A stretch of DNA of 64,000 nt from Hyphomonadaceae bacterium UBA7672 (lineage in GTDB: Bacteria > Pseudomonadota > Alphaproteobacteria > Caulobacterales > Hyphomonadaceae): contig DLHI01000035.1 in NCBI GenBank assembly GCA_002483135.1, positions 60,448 to 124,447 on the forward strand, in the 5' to 3' direction. The number at the start of each line of letters is the position of its first letter. Position 1 is the stretch's first letter. The translations under genes and the position numbers were made by a program. The notes beneath the pieces are model-generated. The model worked only from the letters and a program-made list of their open reading frames with translations. It was not told the DNA's origin and ran no database searches. Shown here one piece after another: positions 44,900 through 52,748 of the stretch.

Positions 44900-45520
44900 A
44901 TGAAGAAGTTCTTTGCATCGTTGATGTTCGCGGCGCTGCTCGCGCCTGTTGCTGTGGCGCAGGGAGCTCCGCCGCCTCCGGCTGACGAAGCGGGTAAGGA
45001 CCTGATGGCGATCGTGACATTGCCGGCTAGGTCCGACGCGTTCACGGAGATCGACGTGTTCACCGGCGGCTGGCCAGCCGGCGGCGATATTCCATTCAAG
45101 TACACGCAATACGAGGGCAATGAATTCCCCGGCTTGCATTGGACCGATGGTCCGGAGGGCACTGAGAGCTATGCGATCATCATGCAGGATACCGACCTCG
45201 TGATGCGTGGATCTCCCATCCTGCACTGGTCGATGGTGAACATTCCGGCCGATGTGACGGGCCTGAAGATGGGAATGACGCCGGAGGAGAAGCCGGCAGG
45301 AGCGATCTATGGACCGAATTACAAGGGCGCCTCGCAACCCTATCTTGGGCCGCGGACGCCCCCGGGCCCGAAGCATCGCTATCACATCCAGGTCTTCGCG
45401 CTGGACACCCTGTTGCCGGCGGACTTCGCGCCGAAGACCTATGCCGAGCTGATCGAGCCGCTGAAGGGCCACGTGCTGGCCAGCGGATCGGTGATGGGGC
45501 TGGGGCAGGAGAAGAAGTAG
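44900..45520 (+). CDS. YbhB/YbcL-type PEBP-like protein, exported
   Basis: Phosphatidylethanolamine-binding-protein family member of 206 aa with a signal peptide (MKKFFASLMFAALLAPVAVA). PGLHWTDGPEGTESYAIIMQDTD, HWSMVNIPADVTGL and the PPGPKHRYHIQVFAL stretch (anion-binding pocket) are typical. Function in bacteria is unclear; the partner dehydrogenase upstream suggests a shared transcription unit only. An RBS (AAGGA) lies upstream of the ATG. Confidence 0.9.
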   Translation: MKKFFASLMFAALLAPVAVAQGAPPPPADEAGKDLMAIVTLPARSDAFTEIDVFTGGWPAGGDIPFKYTQYEGNEFPGLHWTDGPEGTESYAIIMQDTDLVMRGSPILHWSMVNIPADVTGLKMGMTPEEKPAGAIYGPNYKGASQPYLGPRTPPGPKHRYHIQVFALDTLLPADFAPKTYAELIEPLKGHVLASGSVMGLGQEKK

Positions 45521-45533
45521 GCGGCGGTTCCGG

Positions 45534-46229
45534 CTAGCCGATCTCGTCGAGCCACTGGTTGACGAGGCCCAGAGCCGACACTTCGCGATATCGCGGATGG
45601 CCGTCGGGCTTCTCTGCCGCTTCGGCCCACCAGACCAGCGGGTAGGGCACGAGGGCGGCGTAACCGCCTGCCTTGAGCATCGGAATGATATCCGACTTCA
45701 CGGAGTTGCCGGTCATCAGCGAGCTTTCCGCCGAACCGCCATGGCGCGCGAAAGCCTTCGTGTAGATGTCGGGCGTCTTCTCCGAGACGATCTCGACGCC
45801 GGAGAAATGCGAGCCGAGACCGGAAGCGGCAAGTTTTGACTCCTGATGGAACAGATCGCCCTTGGTGATGAGGACGAGCCGCGCGCGGTCCTTCAGTTGC
45901 TTCAGCGCCTCTTCCACCCCGGGCAGCGGCTCGATCGGGTGCGTCATCATCTCGCGGCCGGCGTCAAGAATCTCCCGCAGGACCTTCGGCGAGACGTTGC
46001 CGTCGGAGACTTCCATCGCGGTCTGGAGCATGGAGAGGGTGAAGCCCTTGGCGCCATAGCCATAGGTCTTCATGTTCTCGCGCTCGACAGCGGCGAGCTT
46101 CGCCTCCAGCGTGTCTTCGTCGGCGAATTCCCCAAGCAATTCGTTGAATCGCTTGTGCGTCAGGCGGAACACCGGCTCGTTGTGCCAGAGCGTGTCGTCC
46201 GCATCGATGCCGATGATGTTGATCGTCAT
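45534..46229 (-). CDS. HAD-family hydrolase (phosphatase)
   Basis: Cytosolic hydrolase of 231 aa. HAD motif I is IGIDADDTLWHNE (nucleophile Asp and +2 Asp). A helical cap follows (FADEDTLEAKLAAVERENMK). Motif II is ARLVLITKGD, motif III a Lys in VSEKTPDIYTKAF and motif IV the GNSVKSDIIPM region. The start at 46229 (MTINIIGIDADD) is clear. The physiological substrate cannot be inferred. Confidence 0.92.
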   Translation of the reverse strand: MTINIIGIDADDTLWHNEPVFRLTHKRFNELLGEFADEDTLEAKLAAVERENMKTYGYGAKGFTLSMLQTAMEVSDGNVSPKVLREILDAGREMMTHPIEPLPGVEEALKQLKDRARLVLITKGDLFHQESKLAASGLGSHFSGVEIVSEKTPDIYTKAFARHGGSAESSLMTGNSVKSDIIPMLKAGGYAALVPYPLVWWAEAAEKPDGHPRYREVSALGLVNQWLDEIG

Positions 46230-46308
46230 GAGCGGGCTCTTAGCGCTGTCGCGTTTCTGTCGCAATCGTCGAACTGTGATGGTGTGGCCGGGAAACACAG
46301 GCTAAGGC

Positions 46309-46348
46309 CTGTCATGCAACTGCAACATAACTGTTGGCGGCCTGTCAT
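46309..46348 (+). promoter_or_regulatory. Pho-box-like array upstream of the TonB receptor/phytase locus
   Basis: Four 7-mers at an exact 11-bp period: CTGTCAT (46309), CTGCAAC (46320), CTGTTGG (46331), CTGTCAT (46342). The first and last are perfect PhoB half-sites and the 4-bp spacers include ATAA. It ends 52 bp before the receptor start, where an activator would be expected. It fits phosphate-starvation control of a phytase locus. Confidence 0.75.
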
Positions 46349-46399
46349 CAGCCGCGCCTAGAGCCCGCCCCATCGGATCGATGGAACGGGATTTCCAAA

Positions 46400-48728
46400 A
46401 TGGCGAAAATGCTGAAGGCCTCGCACCTGGCGAGCGTTGCGGGTGCGGCGATTACGCTGGCGGCGCTTCAGCCGGCGCATGCGCAGTCGGCGCCAGAGCC
46501 CGAGCCCCAGCGCGCGACAACGCAGGCCGACGTGGTGACCGCGAACGACGTGGTCGTGATCAACGGCATCACCTATCGCGACCGCACCGAAGATACCGCT
46601 CCGGTCCTGGTCTATGACACCGACTACTTCCAGCGGTTCGAACCGCTGTCGGCAGGCGATGCGCTGAAGCGCGTTCCGTCGGTAACCTTCCTGTCGGACG
46701 TCCTGGAATCGGACGGCGTGCGTCTCCGCGGTCTTGACCCGGCCTACACGCAGATCCTGATCAACGGCGAGGAAGTTCCCGGCGCAGGTTCATCGTCGGG
46801 CGCTTTCGGCAACGGCGCTGAAGCCTCCTTCTTCGTTGACCGTATCCCGGCCGAACTGATCGAGCGCGTCGAAATCCTCCGCTCCGCATCGGCCAACCGC
46901 CAGGGCGACGCGATGGCGGGCGCGCTGAACATCGTGCTGAAAGACGGCTACGCCCTCGAAGGCGGCTATGTTCGCATGGGCGCGATGCTGTTCGACGACG
47001 GCCGCGTGCGTGAATCGGTCGGCGGTGTCTGGGGCGGCAAGATCGGCGAGGGCCGCCTGCTGCTCGGCGCCAACATGCAGGGCCGCCGCAACCCCAAGGA
47101 AAAGCTGTCGTTGCGCTATGACGATATCGGCGATCCGCTGAACAACTCCGAAGTGCAGACCGACACGCGCGACGGCACCGATTACTCGGCGAACTTCTCG
47201 TGGGAAACGCCGGTGGGCGAGGGCTCCGAGTTCGCTCTCGACGGCTTCTTCGTGAAGACCGAGCGCACGCAGGACGAAGACTCGATCGAGTATGATGGAG
47301 CTACGCGGAATATTGCCGACATCTCCGTCGTCAACAGCAACGACGTGGACATCAAGCAGGAAAGCTTCTCGCTGAACGGCCGTTACTCGTTCCAGCTGGG
47401 CGGCGGCACGACGACGCTGAAGGCCGGCTACGCTTCGTTCAAGGATGACACGTTCGAGTTCGAGAACGAGATGGAATACCTGCGCGACGCGCTGGCCTAT
47501 CCGGAAGCCGACCGTTTCACGCGCGACCTCGCGCCGTTCTCGATCGACGACACGGAACTGAAGGCCAAGGTCGAACACGAGATGGAATTTGGCGACCTCG
47601 ACGTCGAGTTCGGTCTCCAGTTCGAACAGAAAGAGCGCGACACCGCGCTGGGCGACGGACGCTTCCGCACCAGCATCCCCGCTGGCACGCGTCTTCCGGA
47701 CTCGAGTGGCGCGGGGCGTTCCGGGTTACACCGATCCGGCCGTCACTTACACGCTCAGCAACATCAAGCGCACCAACATCGACCCGTTCGCGCTGGTGAA
47801 GGGCGAAGCTGGCGACTTCAGCTGGGAAGCCGGTCTGCGCGTCGAGAACATGACGCTTGAAGTCGACGGCGCCGAAACCGACGAAACGACCTTCCTCCCC
47901 TCTGCCCACTTCGCGTGGGAAGTGCTCGACGGGGGCCGCATCCGCGGCTCGGTGGCGCGCACGATCCGCAACGCGCCGTTCGCCTTCCTCTTTGCCGGCA
48001 CGCTGGAAGAAGAGCTGGGTTCGAACGACTTCCAGGGCAACACGGAACTCAAGCCGGAAACGGCCTGGGGCTTCGACATCGGCTACGAACAGCAGCTCGG
48101 CAAGAGCGGCATCGCGGGCATCAACTTCTTCTACCGCGATGTGCAGGACCTGATCGAAGTCTACAACACCGGCGCGCCGGGTTCGGCTGACGATCCGCCG
48201 GATGATCTGGCTTACGTGTTCTCGGCCCGCAACATGGGCGACGGCCAGGTCTGGGGCATCGAGCTCGACCTCTCCAGCGACCTGTCGTTCATCGGCCTGC
48301 CTGACACCGGCGTGTTCGCAAACTACTCCTGGCTGGATAGCGAAGTGGACGATGAGTTCGGCTCGCGTCGCTTCAACTCGCAGTCCGAGTACGTCTACAA
48401 CTTCGGCTTCATCCACGACCTGAACATGTGGGACGCCGCCTTCGGCGCGACCTACCGCAAGCAGGGCGACGCGGCGAGCCGTGTTGTCGGCGAGGAAGTC
48501 GTCACGTCCTACGGCGCCGATCTCGAAATCTTCGTCGAGAAGTCCTTCGGCGACAACTTCACCGTGCGCTTCGTCGGTTCCAACCTGCTGGATTCTTCGA
48601 AGGACGAAGAGTTCCGCAAGTACGCGCTGCTCGCCAACCAGGTTACCGGTTCGATCGACGACGAGTTCGAACTTGAGACCGAAACTGCCGGCCCGGTTTA
48701 TCAACTGATCGGCCGCTACTCGTTCTAG
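46400..48728 (+). pseudogene. TonB-dependent receptor, split by a one-base frameshift
   Basis: Outer-membrane receptor of about 775 aa if restored, with signal peptide (LASVAGAAITLAALQPAHAQ), plug domain (SAGDALKRVPSVTFLSDVLE, LRGLDPAYTQILINGEEVP, IERVEILRSASANRQGDAMAG) and a 22-strand-type barrel ending QLIGRYSF. The frame runs from 46400 to the GGGG at 47713-47716, then continues one base later: removing one G joins DSSGAG to VPGYTDPAVTYTLSN. Both halves are otherwise well preserved, so the change is recent, phase-variable or a sequencing error. It is followed by a phytase gene and preceded by a Pho-box array; the likely substrate is a phosphate ester such as phytate. Confidence 0.9.
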
Positions 48729-48756
48729 TCCTGTGGCACGGGGACGCCCGTGCTGT

Positions 48757-48789
48757 GCTCCGCCCCCTGCTGACCCCGGGGGGCGGAGC
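48757..48789 (+). other. Strong intercistronic hairpin between receptor and phytase
   Basis: Perfect 11-bp stem GCTCCGCCCCC/GGGGGCGGAGC with an 11-base loop, followed by ATGTATTTTCAG. There is no long T-run, so partial termination or mRNA 3'-end protection is more likely than complete termination. Confidence 0.7.
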
Positions 48790-48830
48790 ATGTATTTTCA
48801 GCGCCTGCTCCCCCGATTCGAGGACGACCC

Positions 48831-49841
48831 ATGAAGACCTACGCCGCCTTTGGCCTACTGCTGCTCGCCGGCGCCTGCGCTACCGACAACATCAAGCCGA
48901 TGATCGTACCCGCCGCCATCGAGACGCCCGGCATGGGCGCCAATGGTGATGCGGCGGATGATCCGGCAGTGTGGACGCATCCGACGGACGCTTCGCGCAG
49001 CCTGATCCTCGGCACGAACAAGGACGCGGGCGTCTATGTCTACGGCATTGACGGCTCTGAGAAGCAGAAGCTGCTGGTGGGTCTCGCCAACAATGTCGAC
49101 CTGCGCGGTAATCTTGCGGTCGCCAGCAATGACGGCGTCAACGCGCTGAGCTGGTTCCGGATCGATCCGTCGAACTCCGTGGTCAGTCATGTCGGCGACA
49201 CCAAGCTGGAGCGGATCGAGCCCTACGGCGTCTGCATCGGCAAGGTCAGCGGCGCGCTGGTGACGGCGGTGACGTTCAAGGACGGATCGATCGACCTGTG
49301 GAAGGTGAACGACACCGGCGCCGGGCTTGTTGCGCTGGAAGCGCTGCGGACGCTGAAGCTGGGTTCGCAGCTTGAAGGCTGCGTGTTCGACGACGCGGCG
49401 AACCGCCTGTTTGTGGGCGAAGAGAATGTCGGCCTGTGGGTGATCGATCTCAACACCGATACCCCGACGCAGATCGACAAGGTGGACAGCGGTACGGGCC
49501 TGGTGGCCGATGTCGAGGGCGTCTCGCTCTATCTGGGACAGGGCGGGGCAGGATACCTCGTCGTGTCGGCGCAGTCGAAGGATCGCTACATCGTCTATGA
49601 CCGCAAGCCGCCGCATGGTCTTGTCGGCGTAATCGGCGTCGGCGCCAGCGTCGATGGCAAGATCGACGCCGTCACGCACACGGACGGGCTGGATGTCTCG
49701 TCGGCCCCGCTGCCTGGTTTCCCGGCGGGCGTGCTGGTCGTGCAGGACGACGGCAATCCGGTGTCCGAAGTGGACCAGAACTTCAAGATCGTTGACTGGC
49801 GCGAGATCGAGAAGGCGCTGGCGGGCGGGAAGGCGGAGTAA
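48831..49841 (+). CDS. Beta-propeller phytase (3-phytase), exported
   Basis: Phytase of 336 aa that releases phosphate from phytate with calcium. It has a signal peptide with lipobox (LLLLAGAC). ANGDAADDPAVWTHPTD is the hallmark calcium/phosphate-binding motif of this family; NNVDLRGN, IEPYGVCIGK, GCVFDDAANRLFVGEENVG and DVEGVSLYLG mark successive blades; TDGLDVS follows near the end. It lies 102 bp after the TonB receptor, a known pairing in Caulobacter-like and sphingomonad genomes. Confidence 0.93.
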   Translation: MKTYAAFGLLLLAGACATDNIKPMIVPAAIETPGMGANGDAADDPAVWTHPTDASRSLILGTNKDAGVYVYGIDGSEKQKLLVGLANNVDLRGNLAVASNDGVNALSWFRIDPSNSVVSHVGDTKLERIEPYGVCIGKVSGALVTAVTFKDGSIDLWKVNDTGAGLVALEALRTLKLGSQLEGCVFDDAANRLFVGEENVGLWVIDLNTDTPTQIDKVDSGTGLVADVEGVSLYLGQGGAGYLVVSAQSKDRYIVYDRKPPHGLVGVIGVGASVDGKIDAVTHTDGLDVSSAPLPGFPAGVLVVQDDGNPVSEVDQNFKIVDWREIEKALAGGKAE

Positions 49842-49854
49842 GTCCTCCGCCGGC

Positions 49855-51204
49855 CTACTGCTTGTAAATCTTCCCGCGTCCCATCACGAAGTCGACCGAC
49901 TCCAGTTCGCGGACATTCGTCAGCGGGTCGCCGCCCACTGCGATGATGTCGGCGACTTTGCCCGCCGCGATGGAGCCGATCTCCGCGGTCAGGCTGAAAT
50001 GATCGGCGGCGTTGACGGTGGCGGCCTGGATGGTTTCCAGCGGCGTCATACCGGCGCCGACCATGAGGGCGAACTCCTGCGCATTGTCGCCATGGGCTGA
50101 GACGCCGGTGTCGGTGCCGAAGGCGATCTTGACGCCGGCCGCGTGCATGCGGCGGAGCATATCCTGCATCTTTGGGCCGGCTTCGAGGGCCTTGGCCTTC
50201 TGGGCGGGCGTGAGGAAAGTGTCCGGCTTGGCCGCCTCGCGCGCGACGAAGTCCCCGGCCAGCAGTGTAGGGATCAGGTAGGCGCCGCTGGCCTTGAACA
50301 GCGCAGCGGATTCATCGTTGGCGTAGGTGCCGTGTTCGATGCTGTCGCCGCCCGCCTTCAGGAACGAGTTGATGCCGTCCGCGCCGTGGGCGTGCGCCGT
50401 GACCCTGCGGCCCATCGCGTGCGCCGCCTGTACAATGGCGACGAGCTCTGCGTCAGTGAATTGCTGGCCAAGCCCCGCGGCAGTGTCCGAAAGTACGCCG
50501 CCCGTGGCGGTGATCTTCACGATGTCGGCGCCGTCGCGGATCAGTTCGCGCGTCGCGCGGGCGCAATCGTCCGCACCGGAGCAAACGCCGGGGCCACGAT
50601 AGAGATCGACCAGATCGCGCGGCACGCCGTTCACGTCGCCATGCCCGCCATGCACGCTTACAGCGGGGCCGGCGGCGATGATGCGCGGTCCGCCAATCGT
50701 GCCACGTGCGATGCCCTTGCGCAGCGCCATGATGGCGTTTGTCTCGGCGCCAAGATCGGCAATCGTCGTGAAGCCTGCCTGCAACGTCTTCATCGCAAAG
50801 CCCGCGCCCGTTATCGCGTCGTCGGCGCTGGTGGAGGTCAGAGCGTCAAGGCGGCTGTTTGGGCCTTGCTCGCCGGTGATGTGGACGTGGCTGTCGATCA
50901 GGCCGGGCATGACGAAGCTGGATTTGAGATCGACCACCTTCACGCCGCGCGGCGCTGTTGTGTAGCCGGCGGTGATCGAGACGATCTTTCCATCGCGCAC
51001 CAGGATGGTCTGTTGTGTCAGCACGCGGCCCGATGCGGGATCGGCGAGCAGGCGGCCGGCATGGATGTAGGTGTCGGTGGATGCAGCGACGGGCGTCTGC
51101 TGCGCCGTCGCGATCAGAGCGGGCACACTGGCGCAGGCCGCGAGCAGGGCGACAGCTGCGACGAGCCCGAAACGCTTGCTGATGGTCCTTGCCGACTTGG
51201 TCAT
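49855..51204 (-). CDS. Exported metal-dependent amidohydrolase (imidazolonepropionase/prolidase-like)
   Basis: Hydrolase of 449 aa with a signal peptide and lipobox-like LLAAC. FVMPGLIDSHVHITGE provides the HxH metal ligands; DIVKITATGG includes the bridging Lys; VTAHAHGADG and SIEHGTYAND give two His; AFGTDTGVSAHGDN gives the Asp. This ordering matches the Xaa-Pro dipeptidase-like amidohydrolase group. The start at 51204 follows GGAGGGC. It converges on the phytase gene with a 13-bp gap. Confidence 0.92.
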   Translation of the reverse strand: MTKSARTISKRFGLVAAVALLAACASVPALIATAQQTPVAASTDTYIHAGRLLADPASGRVLTQQTILVRDGKIVSITAGYTTAPRGVKVVDLKSSFVMPGLIDSHVHITGEQGPNSRLDALTSTSADDAITGAGFAMKTLQAGFTTIADLGAETNAIMALRKGIARGTIGGPRIIAAGPAVSVHGGHGDVNGVPRDLVDLYRGPGVCSGADDCARATRELIRDGADIVKITATGGVLSDTAAGLGQQFTDAELVAIVQAAHAMGRRVTAHAHGADGINSFLKAGGDSIEHGTYANDESAALFKASGAYLIPTLLAGDFVAREAAKPDTFLTPAQKAKALEAGPKMQDMLRRMHAAGVKIAFGTDTGVSAHGDNAQEFALMVGAGMTPLETIQAATVNAADHFSLTAEIGSIAAGKVADIIAVGGDPLTNVRELESVDFVMGRGKIYKQ

Positions 51205-51301
51205 GCCGCCCTCCACTTGATCGGGTGTCAGCTAGCCCGCGTGCGACGCGCACGGCAAGGCTGACGCGAGGACCGGCGAGGCGTCTGCAGAAGCGATATT
51301 G

Positions 51302-51332
51302 ACAGAAATACTTTCTGTGACAAAGTACTTTG
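51302..51332. promoter_or_regulatory. Two adjacent palindromes, candidate operator and promoter
   Basis: ACAGAAA-TAC-TTTCTGT (51302-51318) and the perfect 12-bp CAAAGTACTTTG (51321-51332) lie side by side; TACTTT recurs 17 bp apart. TTGACA at 51299-51304, a perfect -35, overlaps the first. They sit between divergent genes, 23 bp before the 51355 start. Confidence 0.65.
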
Positions 51333-51354
51333 CATGTTGCGCGGAGGACATGGG

Positions 51355-51942
51355 ATGCGTCGGTTGATCGTGGCTGGACTGATGGTTGTCGCGCCGCTTG
51401 CGATGGCTGCGCCTGCGATGGCGCAGGGCGCATATGATCCGGCGCCGCGTATCGCTGCGCAGAAGGAGGCGATGCGCGCGTTCGACTTCCTTGACGGCGA
51501 ATGGCGCGGTCCGGCGAAAACACAGCTGGCGGATGGAAGCTGGCACACTATCACGCAGACGGAACGCGTCGGCCCGATGCTGGACGGCACGGTGAAGGTG
51601 ATCGAAGGCAGGGGCTACGAAGCCGACGGCCGGGTGAGCTTCAACGCCTTCGCGGTGATCTCGTACAACCCCGACAGCAAGGCGTATTCGATGCGGTCCT
51701 ACGCGGCCGGCCGCGCAGGCGACTATGTGATCGCGCCGATGCCCACGGGCTTCACATGGGACATCCCTGCGGGTCCCAACATGACGATCCACTACGAAGC
51801 CACGGTGAAGGATGGCGTATGGACCGAAGTCGGCACCCGCGTGTTCAAGAATGGCGGCGAGCCGGTAAAGTTCGTCGAGCTCACAGTGACGCGGCTGGGC
51901 GATACCGGCTGGCCGGCGGGCGGGGTGGTGGCTCCGAATTGA
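51355..51942 (+). CDS. Secreted DUF1579-like protein
   Basis: Exported protein of 195 aa with a signal peptide (MRRLIVAGLMVVAPLAMAAPAMAQ). The mature domain (AFDFLDGEWRGPAKTQLADG, VGPMLDGTVKVIEGRG, FNAFAVISYNPDSKAYSMRS, DIPAGPNMTIHYEATV) looks like a lipocalin-type barrel as in DUF1579 proteins, whose role is unknown. The start at 51355 has GGAGGA upstream; an ATG at 51334 is weaker. Candidate operator palindromes lie in its promoter. Confidence 0.8.
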   Translation: MRRLIVAGLMVVAPLAMAAPAMAQGAYDPAPRIAAQKEAMRAFDFLDGEWRGPAKTQLADGSWHTITQTERVGPMLDGTVKVIEGRGYEADGRVSFNAFAVISYNPDSKAYSMRSYAAGRAGDYVIAPMPTGFTWDIPAGPNMTIHYEATVKDGVWTEVGTRVFKNGGEPVKFVELTVTRLGDTGWPAGGVVAPN

Positions 51943-51951
51943 AGCGGCGGC

Positions 51952-52386
51952 CTACTCGACCGGTGCAAACCAGACGCGCCGGATGAGGCCGCCTTCCACC
52001 TGATATATGGCGATGGCGCGTTCGGGCGGGTCGGATGGCTCACCCATGATGCAGATTTCGTGGTCGATGACGTAGGCGCCCTCGGCGATGCGGTTGCCAA
52101 GGTTGCAGTGCAGGTTGGGTATTGTGGCGAACATCTCGCCATATACCTCGCGCATGCCCGCGAGCCCGGTCATCCGGGGCGTCGCAGCGTCGGTAATTTC
52201 GAAGATCTCGATGTCGGGCGAGTAGGTGGCGATGAAGCCGTCGAGGTCGTGCGCGTTGTAGGCGTCGAGCTGGCGCTGAACCAGGCCAGCTTCGGCGGAC
52301 AGCTGGTGCGAAGCGGCGGGCCCCGAGGCGCAGGCGGCGAGGCTTAGCGCCGCCGCAGCGGCCAGGAAGAGCGGTGGCAGGTTCAT
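51952..52386 (-). CDS. SnoaL/NTF2-like lipoprotein
   Basis: Small lipoprotein of 144 aa (lipobox LSLAAC). The mature part has the nuclear-transport-factor-2-like cone fold pattern: LVQRQLDAYNAHDLDGFIATYSPDIEIFE-type opening, RMTGLAGMREVYGEMF and a final strand IRRVWFAPVE. Such proteins range from isomerases to ligand binders, and no activity is claimed. Start 52386 (MNLPPLFLAA) is chosen for the signal peptide. It converges on the 51355 gene with a 9-bp gap. Confidence 0.87.
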   Translation of the reverse strand: MNLPPLFLAAAAALSLAACASGPAASHQLSAEAGLVQRQLDAYNAHDLDGFIATYSPDIEIFEITDAATPRMTGLAGMREVYGEMFATIPNLHCNLGNRIAEGAYVIDHEICIMGEPSDPPERAIAIYQVEGGLIRRVWFAPVE

Positions 52387-52555
52387 GGGGAATCCTTCGC
52401 GGCGGAGAGCCTGGTCCATGCGGAGGTAGCACGCCTTGAGCGGGGACAGTGGCGTGACAGACCGGGCGACGTCGGTCAGCTGAAGGGATTCTTGTTCTGG
52501 AGGGATCGCAGAGGCCCTGAGTCGACCGCCGGGTTGGCGTATGAAACGTCAATGG

Positions 52556-52570
52556 TTAACGAGTTCTAAA
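52556..52570 (+). promoter_or_regulatory. CtrA-like site upstream of nrdA
   Basis: TTAA-N7-TAAA, one mismatch from the CtrA consensus TTAA-N7-TTAA. It begins within AATGGTTAACGA, the same 12-mer that precedes the CtrA-like site of mraZ at 22265. Confidence 0.45.
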
Positions 52571-52587
52571 TCCCCTATTTTCTCTCC

Positions 52588-52596
52588 GGTGGATAA
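52588..52596 (-). promoter_or_regulatory. DnaA-box-like sequence upstream of nrdA
   Basis: On the minus strand TTATCCACC, eight of nine bases of the consensus DnaA box. A GATTC (GANTC class) lies 8 bp downstream at 52604-52608. Confidence 0.4.
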
Positions 52597-52647
52597 GCGA
52601 AAAGATTCCCGCCGCTGGTGTGTTGACGGTCCATTAGGGATGAGGTG

Positions 52648-52695
52648 ACACTATATGTAGCGTCGGGGCTGGCGCGGGATACCAATCCGTTGGGT
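52648..52695 (+). promoter_or_regulatory. NrdR box pair upstream of nrdA
   Basis: ACACTATATGTAGCGT (52648-52663) matches the NrdR palindrome with one base off perfect symmetry. A second, weaker palindrome CCAA-N4-TTGG (52682-52693) is centred 32 bp downstream, the spacing expected for paired NrdR boxes. It lies about 85 bp before the nrdA start. Confidence 0.7.
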
Positions 52696-52748
52696 TGCGC
52701 CGGTTCTGGCCGGAATTAACGAATTTTGGCCTCTTACGAGAGATTTCG

